Source: CAWIDU01 sp963835055
GTDB taxonomy: Bacteria > Patescibacteriota > Saccharimonadia > Saccharimonadales > UBA4665
DNA length: 64,000 nt
Direction: 5' to 3'
NCBI GenBank assembly: GCA_963835055.1
Contig: CAWIDU010000001.1
Coordinates: 310,001 to 374,000 of the forward strand
The notes beneath the pieces are model-generated. The model was not told the DNA's origin and made no database searches. It saw nothing but the letters and a program-made list of their open reading frames with translations. The translations under genes were made by a program, and so were the position numbers. Of the stretch, positions 1 through 8,895 are shown piece after piece. Position 1 is the first letter of the stretch, and every line of letters begins with the position of its first letter.

Positions 1-744
1 GTTTCCGGCCACGCCTCGCGTGACGAGTACGCCGAAATGATCGCCATGACCAAGCCAAAGTTCTTCATTCCTATTTACGGCTCTTTCCGCTCCAAGCAAC
101 GCTACATCGACCTAGCCATCGAGCAGGGCATGCCGCGGGATAAGACACTCAATGTCGGCAACGGCCAAGTCATCGCCTTGACGGCCGACAAGATGGAAGT
201 CATCGGTGAAGTGCCGAACGGCACCATTCTGGTCGACCAAACTGGCGCCATCGTCAGCAACATCGTCGTCAAGGACCGCGTCCTGCTATCTGAGGAAGGC
301 CTGCTAGCCGTTGTCCTAACCATCGACCGCAAGAGCGGCGCCCTACTGACCAGCCCGGACATCATCAGCCGCGGCTTCATATATATGCGCGACAACGAGG
401 ACATCATGAACGGCTTGCGCCAAGAGCTGAAGCGGGCCGTCCAGCAGCGTTTCAAACGCGTCGACCTGGATCGTTTCAAAGCCGAGCTCAAAGATCACAT
501 CACGCACTACCTGTTCGAGCACACCCAGCGCAGCCCGATTGTCATCCCGGTGGTCAACATCGTCAGCGGTGGCAACAGCAACGGCGGCACGCCGAAACCG
601 GCGACCGACAATGACACCGACCGCAAAACCGACGACCAACCAGCACCGCCGGTCAAAACTCAGCAGGAACTGGCCGCCGATCAGCAGAAGCGCTTCCAGG
701 AAATGCGCGCCCGCTTGCTAACCCAGGACGCCCGGATCGACTAA
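1..744 (+). CDS. rnj: Ribonuclease J, C-terminal part (5' end outside window)
   Basis: The reading frame is open from base 1 (VSGHAS...) to TAA at 744, so only the C-terminal 247 residues are present. RNase J is a cytoplasmic metallo-beta-lactamase/beta-CASP ribonuclease with endo- and 5' exonuclease activity on mRNA. The first visible residues carry the conserved SGHAS motif, whose His binds metal. They are followed by the linker (PKFFIPIYGSFR) and the small C-terminal domain (SRGFIYMRDNED...), both typical of RNase J. The last ~50 residues are a Gly/Asn/Asp/Gln-rich tail that looks disordered. The missing part is the catalytic domain upstream of the window. Family assignment is firm; the catalytic state cannot be judged here. 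Confidence 0.93.
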   Translation, partial: VSGHASRDEYAEMIAMTKPKFFIPIYGSFRSKQRYIDLAIEQGMPRDKTLNVGNGQVIALTADKMEVIGEVPNGTILVDQTGAIVSNIVVKDRVLLSEEGLLAVVLTIDRKSGALLTSPDIISRGFIYMRDNEDIMNGLRQELKRAVQQRFKRVDLDRFKAELKDHITHYLFEHTQRSPIVIPVVNIVSGGNSNGGTPKPATDNDTDRKTDDQPAPPVKTQQELAADQQKRFQEMRARLLTQDARID

Positions 745-1122
745 AGCGGTTGCACCGACCGCTACCTGGCTTAATATCAACGCAGGACCACTTTGCTTAA
801 CGATTAATTCAGAGTAGCCTATCTTGGTTGCCACTCGCCTGGTACTGGCAATCAAAGATAGTTCTGGGCTAAATCGCAAGTGACTTGCCTCAGGAATAAA
901 ACTAAGTACATTGTCCATAAGCTCGCCGCTTTCGGCCAACAGTTCATGTAGCTCGTCAAGTTTTTTCAAGCCGCGTAATTTACCGAAAGCGAAAGATTTC
1001 GGTATTTCCGTACTGATTTCTACTGCTCTGTTGACAGCAACGGCAAAACCGTCCACTCGATGCAATGCTTCAGCACTTCGTTTAGATCTTTGTTTTTCTG
1101 ACCGTTGCTCAAGGAATTTCAT
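718..1122 (-). CDS. Hypothetical protein, 134 aa
   Basis: No family recognised. The frame runs from ATG at 1122 to a stop at 718 and overlaps the convergent end of rnj by 27 bases. The product is soluble-looking and Arg/Lys-rich at the N-terminus (MKFLEQRSEKQRSKRSAEAL), with a helical middle (LRGLKKLDELHELLAESGELMD split by charged turns) and no membrane segment. It fills an otherwise empty stretch between rnj and ftsK, and short convergent overlaps are common in this window, which supports it being real. No strong ribosome site or promoter was seen, so it could still be a chance frame. Confidence 0.45.
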   Translation of the reverse strand: MKFLEQRSEKQRSKRSAEALHRVDGFAVAVNRAVEISTEIPKSFAFGKLRGLKKLDELHELLAESGELMDNVLSFIPEASHLRFSPELSLIASTRRVATKIGYSELIVKQSGPALILSQVAVGATALVDPGVLG

Positions 1123-1228
1123 GACATCAGTTTAAGTAAAGCAGGCTCTAGACGCAAGCATAAGGAGATTGACTAAGGTTGTAAAAATTGCTATAATATT
1201 CTATACCATATAATCAAGCACGCTAAAC

Positions 1229-1237
1229 TGATATAAT
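1229..1237 (+). promoter_or_regulatory. Extended -10 promoter of ftsK
   Basis: TGaTATAAT lies 11 bases before the ftsK ATG at 1249. No clear -35 is visible. By the spacing seen at rnpB, transcription would start about 4-5 bases before the ATG, giving an almost leaderless message. Confidence 0.55.
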
Positions 1238-1248
1238 AATCAACAATT

Positions 1249-3467
1249 ATGGCGAAAAAGAAAAAAGCAGTTAACCGAAAGAAAAAGACCACGATCGAGC
1301 CGGCCGAGCGGGCGCCGTTCTGGTCGCTGGCCGGCGCTGTGGTGCTGATGCTCGGCGGGCTTTTCCTTCTACTGGGCGGTTTCGGCACCGGCGGACCGCT
1401 GCCGATTAATCTGTTTAACGGGCTGTATTGGACTTTCGGCATTGCCGCTTTCCTGACGCCCTTGGCGCTAGTACTGCTAGGTATCGCGACTTTCCGGCAC
1501 GAAGAGCATAAATTTTCGGTAGGCAAGGCAATTGGTTTCTTATGGACACTGGTTTTTGCGGCCGCTTGGGCGTTTGCCGCTTTTGCCTCACACGCTACAG
1601 GCAGCTGGGTGGACGGTCACGGCGGCAAAGTCGGCAAGCTCGTTGGCAATATTGGTTTGAGCGCGCTCAACAAGTTTCCGGCGGCGCTGTTATTCTTGGT
1701 TTTGACCGCCCTGGCGGCCTTTTTCGCCCTGGGCATCTCGCCAAAAGTTTTGACTAGTCTGCTTAATTTATTCAAGAAGAAGGAGACTGACGAAGAATCC
1801 GAATTGGCAGCCCTGAAAGCCAAAGCCGGGCCGGCCAGTCTGACTTTCAATTGAACGAGGGCGTGCCGGTGGAACACCATGGGCTGCCAGCGCAGCCGGC
1901 CAAGTTATCCAACCTCAAGAACACCGCCCAGAAACTGACAACTGAACGAAAACCACAGCGCCCTGACGACGGCCAGCGACCCCAATTGGCAGTTCCCGAG
2001 CATTGACCTACTGAACCAAAAGCAGGACAAAGCTGACGCCGGTGACGTCAAAGCCAATGCCCAAATCATCCATGACACTTTCGCAGAACTTCAATATTGA
2101 GGTCGAGATGGAAGGGGCTAACATTGGTCCGCGCGTCACCCAGTACACCCTGAAGCCGCCGACTGGCGTCAAACTGACCAAGATCACGGCCCTGGAGAAC
2201 AACCTGGCGCTCGACTTGGCGGCCCACTCCATCCGTATGGAGGCGCCGATTCCCGGCAAGCGGGCCGTCGGTATCGAGGTGCCGAACGTCAAGTCGGCCA
2301 CCGTACGGCTGAGTTCGATCTTTCTATCACAGAGATGGCAAGACGCCAGCGGGCCGCTGGGTTTTGCGATCGGCAAGGATATTTCCGGCACGCCGATTAT
2401 TGCCGATCTGGATAAGATGCCGCACATCCTGGTCGCTGGCCAGACCGGCTCCGGTAAATCAGTCATGATCAACACCATCCTGACCAGTCTGCTGTACCGC
2501 AACTCGCCAGCTGATCTTAAGATAATCCTGGTCGACCCGAAACAGGTCGAACTGAAACCTTATGACGATATTCCGCATCTGCTAACACCGGTTATTACCG
2601 AGCCAGAAAAATGTATCAGTGCCCTCAAATGGGCGGTAGCCGAGATGGAACGCCGCTACCGCGCGCTGGCCGAAGTCGGCAAGCGCAACATCGGCGAATA
2701 CAACAGCCTCAAAAAAGAGGAGGGCATGCCGTACATCGTCATCGTCATCGACGAGCTGGCCGACCTGATGATGATGGCTGCCCGCGACGTCGAAGCTTTG
2801 ATCGTACGTATTGCCCAAAAAGCCCGCGCCGTCGGCATTCACTTGGTTCTGGCGACCCAGCGACCGTCCGTCGATGTTATTACCGGTCTGATCAAGGCCA
2901 ACATGCCGGCCCGCATTGCTTTCACAACCGCTTCGCAAGTTGACTCGCCGGACCATTATCGACCAAATCGGCGCCGAAAAGCTGCTGGGCCAGGGCGACA
3001 TGCTGCTGCAACTGGCCGACATGCCGAAACCCAAGCGTGTCCAGGGCGCGCTCATTGCCGACGACGAAACCGCCCAAAGTCACTGACTTTATCCGCATGC
3101 AACGCCCGCCGCAGTATGACGATGAAGTCATTTCCCAGCCGGTTGTCAGCTCAATGGCAAGGGCGGCATCGTGGCCGACTATGGCGGCCAGGACGTCGAC
3201 GATGATATGTGGCAGCGACGCCGTGCATGTGGTTATCGAGAACCACAAAGCCAGCACCAGCCTGTTGCAACGCCGCCTGCGCATTGGTTATGGCCGCGCC
3301 GCCCGGCTGATCGAAACCATGGAAGAGCAGGGCATTGTCGGCCCGGCCGATGGCTCTCGCCCGCGTGAAGTGTTGGTCAGTTCATGGATGAAGTATTTAG
3401 CGCCGGCGCAGGCTCCGAAGCTGACGCCGCGCTCGACGAAAACTTCCCAGCCGAAGCCGAAGAGTAA
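1249..3467 (+). CDS. ftsK: DNA translocase FtsK (frame interrupted by several single-base shifts)
   Basis: FtsK is the membrane-anchored ATPase that pumps DNA at the division septum and helps resolve chromosome dimers. The N-terminal part (1249-1854) is Lys-rich and then has about four membrane segments. The motor part (about 2090-2945) shows Walker A GQTGSGKS near 2435-2460 and Walker B IVIVIDELADL near 2735-2765. The C-terminal winged-helix (gamma) domain (VHVVIENHKASTSLLQRRL, then GYGRAARLIETME) is near 3220-3330. The frame changes near 1855-1985, 2090, 2947, 3070, 3148, 3215 and 3383. When read across frames the sequence matches FtsK throughout and ends at TAA 3465-3467. Because the pieces together are complete and the gene is normally essential, assembly or sequencing indels are a better explanation than a real pseudogene. 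Confidence 0.85.
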
Positions 3468-3573
3468 ATTTCTACAGTTGACCAACAGAGGTGATTAGGT
3501 ATAATTTAGCTTACTATCAACTTCAGCTTACATCCTCTTGTGAGTGTGCGCTTAACCGAAGGAAGGAGTGCTG

Positions 3574-3949
3574 ATGAATCAGTATGAAATCGCTGTGCTA
3601 TATCACCCTGATCTGGAAGTCGACCTCAGTAAGGCCGAGGACCGTGTCAACAAGATCGTCACCGATAACGGCGGCAAAGTCGTAGCGACGACAACTGGGG
3701 CAAGCGCAAGCTGGCCTACAATATCGCCGGCAACGAGCACGCCGTGTACGTTTTCTACACCGTAGAATTGCCGGCGAAAGCGTCAGAAGGTCGAAGCCAC
3801 GCTGAACATCACCGACGAAGTGATCCGTTTCCTGATCACCCGGCCAGACCTCAAGGCCATCGCCAAGGCCGAAGCTGCAAAGGCCGAAAAAGCCGAACAG
3901 GCTGCCAAACGTGGTGAAGCTGGCAGACGACGGCGAAGAGGAAGAGTAA
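3574..3949 (+). CDS. rpsF: Ribosomal protein bS6 (frameshifted in this assembly)
   Basis: Component of the 30S subunit that pairs with bS18. The start ATG at 3574 follows a strong ribosome site GGAAGGAG (3561-3568). The N-terminus MNQYEIAVLYHPDLEVDL is typical bS6. The frame breaks near 3692, where restoring one base gives NWGKRKLAYNI. It breaks again near 3786, leading into VEATLNITDEVIRFLITRPD, and near 3926, leading to an acidic tail that ends at TAA 3947-3949. The C-terminal Ala/Lys/Glu-rich extension is usual in bS6. It is first in the conserved rpsF-ssb-rpsR order. The breaks are probably sequence errors. Confidence 0.85.
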
Positions 3950-4046
3950 ATCTTAAAAAAATTAAATTTGCTTGACGAAATTTCGCGACGCAGGCGTAAC
4001 GTAGGGATACAAATTAAATAAGACATAGTTCTTATAAGGAGGAAAT

Positions 4047-4540
4047 ATGGCACGAAGTCTTAACCAAGTAACATTATGGGCAACCTGACCCGTGACCCGG
4101 AACTGCGGCAAACGCCGACCGGACAGAACGTCACTAGCTTCAGCCTGGCGCTGAACCGGGCTTACAAGTCAGCAGCGGTGAATGGCAGGAAGCTACCGAT
4201 TACATCGATATTGTTTGCTGGGGGCCGCTGGCCGAAAGAGTCGCTCAATACCTGAGCAAAGGCCGCCGTGCGCTGGTCCAGGGCCGTTTGCAATCCCGAT
4301 CTTGGGAGCAAGACGGCGCCAAGCGCAACAAAGTAGAGGTCCTGGCGTACGATGTGACATTCCTAGACAGCCGCGGAGCTGGCGGTGGTGACGATAGTGG
4401 AAGGGAGCCGGTGAAAGCAGCGCTAGCGCTGACCAGCCGCCGACGACAAACCCAAACCCAGTAAGAAAGCCAAAAAAGATGACGTCGTTATCGAAGACAT
4501 CGGCGACGAACCAATCAATTTAGACGATATTCCATTTTAA
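4047..4540 (+). CDS. ssb: Single-stranded DNA-binding protein SSB (frameshifted in this assembly)
   Basis: SSB coats single-stranded DNA in replication and repair and recruits partners through its acidic tail. The start ATG at 4047 has an upstream AAGGAGG. MARSLNQVTL is followed by a missing base near 4076, then GNLTRDPELRQTPTGQNV of the OB fold. Another shift near 4169 leads to EWQEATDYIDIVCWGPLAE, then GRLQSRSWEQDGAKR. A further shift near 4430 leads to a Lys/Asp-rich tail that ends in the diagnostic DDIPF tip just before TAA 4538-4540. The intact tip in a different frame from the start shows that the interruptions are indels. It lies between rpsF and rpsR, as expected. Confidence 0.85.
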
Positions 4541-4548
4541 GGAGATAC

Positions 4549-4752
4549 ATGGCAAAGATTTTTAAACATCGAACCGACGTAGCGTTTTTTGACTACAAGG
4601 ATTTCAAGACCTTGCAGCGTTACGTTAACGTTTACGGACAGATTGAAAGCCGCAAGAAAAGCGGTTTGACCGAAGCCCAGCAGCGCCGTCTGGCAGTGGC
4701 TATCAAGCGCGCCCGGCACATCGCATTGTTGCCGTTCGTGGCGAACAACTAA
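4549..4752 (+). CDS. rpsR: Ribosomal protein bS18
   Basis: Small-subunit protein of 67 residues that binds next to bS6. Conserved segments are VAFFDYKDFKTLQRYVNVYG, then KKSGLTEAQQRRLAVAIKRAR and a C-terminal HIALLPFV. The start ATG lies 8 bases after the ssb stop, with AAGGAGATAC as ribosome site. It is intact and marks the end of the error-rich stretch that damages ftsK, rpsF and ssb. It is probably co-transcribed with rpsF and ssb. Confidence 0.95.
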   Translation: MAKIFKHRTDVAFFDYKDFKTLQRYVNVYGQIESRKKSGLTEAQQRRLAVAIKRARHIALLPFVANN

Positions 4753-4762
4753 GGTTTCCGAT

Positions 4763-5329
4763 ATGGCACTTTCGATCACCAACCTCAAGAAAGGTACGCT
4801 TTTCCAGTGGGAAGGCGAGCCTTATCGTGTCGTTGAATATAATCAAAAGGTCATGGGCCGCGGCGGCTCGATAGTCAACGTGCGCATCAAAAGTCTGCTC
4901 GACGGCAAAGTTCTAGAGAAGACTTTCAAGGGTAACGAACAGCTGGATAGCGCCGATGTTACAACCCAGACTGTCCAATACCTGTACGGTGACGGCAACG
5001 CCTTTCATTTCATGAACGAGGATAGTTTCGAACAGTTCGAAGTGGCGGCCGATCTAGTCGGTGACAGCGCCGGCTACCTCAAGGAAGGCGACCGCATCGG
5101 CCTGCAGTTCTTCGACAACCGGCCAATTAGCGTCGAGATGCCCAAGAATGTGCCGCTGAAAGTCACCTACGCCGAAGCGGCAGTCAAAGGCGACACCAGT
5201 TCGGCGATCACCAAGGACGCTACGCTAGAGACCGGCTTGACCATCCGTGTGCCGGCTTTCATCAAGCAGGGCGACGTCATCTCAGTCGACACCACCAGCG
5301 GCGCTTACCGCGAGCGTGTCAAAGGCTAA
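4763..5329 (+). CDS. efp: Translation elongation factor P
   Basis: EF-P (188 aa) relieves ribosome stalling at polyproline stretches by binding between the P and E sites. All three beta-barrel domains are present: the KOW-like N-terminal domain (GTLFQWEGEPYRVVEY), the OB domain (FMNEDSFEQFEV) and the C-terminal domain (LETGLTIRVPAFIKQGD, VDTTSGAYRERVKG). The loop that reaches the peptidyl-transferase centre reads VMGRGGS, so the tip residue is Arg33 rather than the Lys modified by EpmA. Whether it is rhamnosylated or unmodified cannot be told, and no earP was seen nearby. It lies 10 bases after rpsR and 1 base before the next gene, so it is likely in the same operon. Confidence 0.95.
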   Translation: MALSITNLKKGTLFQWEGEPYRVVEYNQKVMGRGGSIVNVRIKSLLDGKVLEKTFKGNEQLDSADVTTQTVQYLYGDGNAFHFMNEDSFEQFEVAADLVGDSAGYLKEGDRIGLQFFDNRPISVEMPKNVPLKVTYAEAAVKGDTSSAITKDATLETGLTIRVPAFIKQGDVISVDTTSGAYRERVKG

Positions 5330-5330
5330 G

Positions 5331-6050
5331 ATGAAAACGCGGTTTGATCAGGCGCTAGCACAACGCGGGCTAGTAGCTACCCGCAGTCAGGCCGAGAGTT
5401 ATATCAAGCTAGGGCAGGTAACAGTCAACGGCAAGGTTATTACTAAGCCCGGTTTTCTGGTGGCCGATGACGATTTAATTAAATTGACTGCGGCCGAGCA
5501 ATACGTCAGCCGCGCCGGTTTGAAATTGGCCTCCGTGGCCGAGAGCCTGAAGTTAAATTTTCAGGATAAAGTCGTGCTTGACGTCGGTAGTAGCACTGGC
5601 GGTTTCACTGATTATGCGTTGCGGCATGGGGCCAAAAAAGTTATCGCCATTGATGTTGGCACAGAGCAGCTAGCTCCCAAGTTACGAGCCGATCAGCGGG
5701 TCGAAATGCACGAAAAAACTGATATTCGCGACTTTCGGCCGGCTGAAAAGCCCGACTTAATCATTGCTGACGTGTCATTCATCTCGCTGCGTGAGATTTT
5801 GCCGCATTTGGCCGAGTTGAGTTCGCCGCAGACCGAGATTGTCGTTATGGTCAAACCCCAGTTCGAGTCCGGAGCGGGAGTGAAAAATCATGGCGTCATT
5901 AAGAACGACAAGCTGCGCCGCGAAATTCTGAAAAACTTCGAGATCTGGACCAAGCAGCAGTTCATTATTATCGATAAAGCCGATTCGGCTGTCGCTGGCG
6001 CCAAAGGCAACCGCGAGCGGTTCTACGCGTTGCGCAAACCAACCAATTAG
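5331..6050 (+). CDS. tlyA: TlyA-type rRNA 2'-O-methyltransferase / hemolysin A family
   Basis: The 239-residue protein has an N-terminal S4 RNA-binding domain (residues ~1-60: FDQALAQRGLVATRSQAESY) and an FtsJ-like Rossmann methyltransferase domain with SAM motif DVGSSTGGFTDYAL and the later IADVSFISL and VVMVKPQFE. TlyA proteins methylate ribose 2'-OH groups of 16S and 23S rRNA; the name hemolysin is historical. The ATG at 5331 follows the efp stop by one base, indicating translational coupling. It overlaps the convergent Crp/Fnr gene by 4 bases. Substrate specificity is inferred from the family only. Confidence 0.9.
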   Translation: MKTRFDQALAQRGLVATRSQAESYIKLGQVTVNGKVITKPGFLVADDDLIKLTAAEQYVSRAGLKLASVAESLKLNFQDKVVLDVGSSTGGFTDYALRHGAKKVIAIDVGTEQLAPKLRADQRVEMHEKTDIRDFRPAEKPDLIIADVSFISLREILPHLAELSSPQTEIVVMVKPQFESGAGVKNHGVIKNDKLRREILKNFEIWTKQQFIIIDKADSAVAGAKGNRERFYALRKPTN

Positions 6051-6700
6051 CGCAGGTGTTTGCGCAGGCCGTCGACGTCTTTTAACAGTGTGAAAGACTG
6101 CTTATTAACCAATAGGCCTTTGCGCTCCAGGGCGGCCAGCTCGCGGCTTGTCGTTTCACGGGTGGCATTTACCGAACTGGCAATGTCTTGGTGGCGCAGC
6201 GGTGCTTCGATCAGCAATCCGTCAGCCGTTTGTTTGCCGAAACGTTGGCCCATGGTTAGCAGGAAAGAGATAATCCGTTCTCGCACTGTGCGGTACTCGA
6301 GATTCAGGATCCGCTCGCTGTGCAGCCGGTACATTTCGATCGTCATGTCGAGCAGTGGCGCCAGCGCCTCGGGTTTGTTCTCGATGGATTCCAGAAACAT
6401 TTCGCGGCTGATTTGCCAGGTGATGGTCGGCGCCAGGGCTTGGTAAATAACACTCCGCTCCTGACCGGTAATCGCCCAAATCAGCGGGAAAAGTTCGCCC
6501 TCTTTGCGAATAATCAGTAAATTTTCTTCGTCGTACTTGGTGATGTCGTAGGCCTTGACCAGCCCCTGATAAATATAATAAACGCCCTGCGGGTGGTCGC
6601 CGGGCCGGATCACGAAATCACCTTTGCGGAATGTTTGTTTGCGCCCACGCAATCGGAAGAACTCCACCAACTCCGCCGTTTGCTTCAGCGTGGCCAACAT
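6047..6700 (-). CDS. Crp/Fnr-family transcriptional regulator
   Basis: The 217-residue protein has a cyclic-nucleotide-binding-type beta barrel (FRKGDFVIRPGDHPQGVYYI, residues ~20-60), a dimerisation helix (LHSERILNLEYRTVRERII) and a C-terminal winged helix with recognition segment LRHQDIASSVNATRETTSRE. No Cys cluster of the Fnr [4Fe-4S] type is seen in the N-terminus, so the signal is unknown. The start at 6700 (MLATLKQ) is chosen over upstream Mets. A near-perfect promoter, TTGACA (6735-6730), 17 bases, CATAAT (6712-6707), lies 6 bases before this ATG on the minus strand, which would give a leaderless message. It is divergent from the PH-domain gene at 6832. Confidence 0.9.
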   Translation of the reverse strand: MLATLKQTAELVEFFRLRGRKQTFRKGDFVIRPGDHPQGVYYIYQGLVKAYDITKYDEENLLIIRKEGELFPLIWAITGQERSVIYQALAPTITWQISREMFLESIENKPEALAPLLDMTIEMYRLHSERILNLEYRTVRERIISFLLTMGQRFGKQTADGLLIEAPLRHQDIASSVNATRETTSRELAALERKGLLVNKQSFTLLKDVDGLRKHLR

Positions 6701-6706
6701 GTGCTC

Positions 6707-6735
6707 ATTATGATAGAAAATATGACAGCTGTCAA
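6707..6735 (-). promoter_or_regulatory. Promoter of the Crp/Fnr gene with overlapping palindrome
   Basis: On the minus strand TTGACA (6735-6730) and CATAAT (6712-6707) are separated by exactly 17 bases, and the ATG follows 6 bases later. The 12-base perfect palindrome TGACAGCTGTCA (6723-6734) covers the -35 element and could be an operator for autoregulation. The operator role is inference. Confidence 0.7.
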
Positions 6736-6831
6736 AGCGTGTGATAAAAATCGCTCTTAATGAGTGAGGATTTTCACCGCCGGCTAGTTGAAATAGGACT
6801 ATGATAGGGACACTAGCGGAGGTCATATACA

Positions 6832-7761
6832 ATGGTCAGCGCACAATCGGTCAAACAACAACTCAAAAGTATTGGTTTCAATCATCAGGGATGGGGAAGA
6901 GCTGAGATCAAGGAGCTCGAGCACGTTTTGATTCCGGATGAGGAGATTTACGAGTGCGTTAACGGTCTCTACGAAGGCGGTTTTGCGCTCTTAGTGGCCA
7001 CCAACCACCGCGTCTTACTGATTGACAAGAAGCCGTTGAACTATTTGACCGTCGAAGACCTACGCTTCGACATGATTAATGAGATTGACTACAGTCACCG
7101 CTTGATGGGGGCTCAAATTGACATTTCGACCGGCTCGCGTGACCTGAGATTCCGCAGCTACAACCAGCCCCGGCTGCGCAAACTGATTAACCACGTTCAA
7201 CAGTGTATGGCCGCCGCCAAAACCAAGCAAAACGAGCACCAAGAAGACCAGAAACAGCACCTCGAGGACATCAATCGCCAGCTGCAGACTTACTTAATCG
7301 CCCAGCAGCAGCACCAAGACAAGCTGCAAGAACAGCTAGTGAAGGCGCAAAACCAGACCTCGGCGGCGATCCAAGCGCCAAGGCCCGATCCGCGCTTGTC
7401 GGATTATCTCTTCGCCCAGAGTTTACTGGCCCAACACCAGGCCCAGACTGGCCAAGCCTTGCCGACTGTTCCGCCAGTTCAGACTGCACCCGCCGCCCAA
7501 ATTGACACTTTGCCCGGTGGTGCAGCTAGTAACGCCGATGACTTATTCGATGAGGGCCGCCGTGAAATCTTCGGCAAACCAGTGCCCATCAGCGCTCCTG
7601 CCGCTACGCCGGCACCGGCCCGCAGTCCTCTAGAAATCAACTCCCTACGCATCGCTTACGCCAAGCTGCCGATGGCACTGCGCAACCGCAAATTCGGCCG
7701 CCCATCCTTCCACGCCCATAGCCAAGCCAACCAGGTTGCACCAGCTACTTCGATACGTTGA
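6832..7761 (+). CDS. PH-domain (YokE-like) protein with coiled-coil tail
   Basis: The 309-residue protein has a bacterial pleckstrin-homology-like domain at ~30-120 (ALLVATNHRVLLIDKKPLNY, then DFSYD-type strands and ISTGSRDLRFRSY), as in YokE-like proteins. It is followed by a Gln-rich predicted coiled coil (~125-185) and a Pro/Ala-rich, probably disordered C-terminus. No membrane segment is seen. Function is unknown; PH-like domains of this type often act as adaptors. The start has GGAGG 11 bases upstream. Its end overlaps the convergent ychF by 17 bases. Confidence 0.7.
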   Translation: MVSAQSVKQQLKSIGFNHQGWGRAEIKELEHVLIPDEEIYECVNGLYEGGFALLVATNHRVLLIDKKPLNYLTVEDLRFDMINEIDYSHRLMGAQIDISTGSRDLRFRSYNQPRLRKLINHVQQCMAAAKTKQNEHQEDQKQHLEDINRQLQTYLIAQQQHQDKLQEQLVKAQNQTSAAIQAPRPDPRLSDYLFAQSLLAQHQAQTGQALPTVPPVQTAPAAQIDTLPGGAASNADDLFDEGRREIFGKPVPISAPAATPAPARSPLEINSLRIAYAKLPMALRNRKFGRPSFHAHSQANQVAPATSIR

Positions 7762-8803
7762 AACGGAATTCGACGACATCATTGGGTCGCATGACGTAGG
7801 TTTTGCCTTCGGTGCGCACCTGGCCGGCGGCTCGGGCCGCGGCCAATGAGCCAGCCGTGACCAAATCTTCATAATCGACCACTTCGGCGGCGATGAAACC
7901 ACGCTGGAAATCGCCATGAATCACTCCTGCCGCCTCCGGTGCGGTGGCACCTTTCGGAATCGTCCAAGCCCGAACCTCTTTTTCACCGGCTGTCAGATAA
8001 CTTTGCAAGCCCAAGGTTTGGTAGGCGGCGTGGATCAGTTGCAACAGGCCGGATTCGGTCTGGCCGTAACTTTCTAATAACTCGGCGGCGTCGCTAGCGT
8101 CGAGGCTTTTCAGCTCGTCTTCCAGCTTGGCGCAAATGAACAGGGCAGGTGAGGGTTCAACCAATTTTCGTAATTTTTCCTGCAAAGTTTTATCACTCAA
8201 TCCGACTTCGTCGACGTTGAACACATAGACCGCCGGCTTGACTGTCAGTAACTGCAGGTCGGCAATCGCCACACGGTCAATTTCGGGCTCCGACCAGAGG
8301 GGGCGGCCGTCATTAAGAAGTTTGTTCACCTGGTGGTAGGTCTCCAGAACGGGTCGCAATTTGGGGTCGCCGCGGGCTTCTTTTTCGAATTTCGGCAGCC
8401 GCCGGGCCAAGGTTTGCAGGTCGGCCAAAACCAATTCAGTATTAATAATTTCGATGTCCTTTTGCGGGTTATCAGGATTGTCGAAAGCTCGCACCACCTG
8501 GATGATAGCCTGGGTACCGCGAATGTGGCCGAGAAACTGGTTACCCAGGCCCTGGCCCTGGCTGGCTCCGGCCACCAGACCAGCGATATCGACGAAAGTC
8601 ACCGTCGCGGGGATGATCTTGTCGGTATGATATAGGGCCGCCAGCTTAGCCAGCCGCTCGTCCGGCACTGGCACAATACCGGTGTTGGGCTCGATGGTAG
8701 CGAACGGATAATTGGCCGCCAGGACGTTGCTGCCGGTCAAGGCGTTGAACAGCGTCGACTTGCCGACATTGGGCAGGCCGACGATGCCGCACGAAATATT
8801 CAT
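7745..8803 (-). CDS. ychF: Redox-regulated ATPase YchF
   Basis: Obg-family P-loop protein (352 aa) that binds ribosomes and prefers ATP. It shows G1 GLPNVGKST at the N-terminus, G3 DIAGLVAGAS, the altered G4 (NVDE in place of NKxD) linked to ATP specificity, a coiled-coil segment, and a C-terminal TGS domain (RAWTIPKGATAPEAAGVIH ... NDVVEFRFNV). The ATG at 8803 is preferred to an upstream Met because the minus strand has TACAAT (8815-8810) 6 bases before it. Intact and typical in length. Confidence 0.96.
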   Translation of the reverse strand: MNISCGIVGLPNVGKSTLFNALTGSNVLAANYPFATIEPNTGIVPVPDERLAKLAALYHTDKIIPATVTFVDIAGLVAGASQGQGLGNQFLGHIRGTQAIIQVVRAFDNPDNPQKDIEIINTELVLADLQTLARRLPKFEKEARGDPKLRPVLETYHQVNKLLNDGRPLWSEPEIDRVAIADLQLLTVKPAVYVFNVDEVGLSDKTLQEKLRKLVEPSPALFICAKLEDELKSLDASDAAELLESYGQTESGLLQLIHAAYQTLGLQSYLTAGEKEVRAWTIPKGATAPEAAGVIHGDFQRGFIAAEVVDYEDLVTAGSLAAARAAGQVRTEGKTYVMRPNDVVEFRFNVSK

Positions 8804-8895
8804 AGTCCCATTGTAACCAGTTCGAGGCATATCCCAGCACAAAAAAATGTTATAATTAGAAACGATTCGTTAGATATCAAAATCAAGTAATCAAA

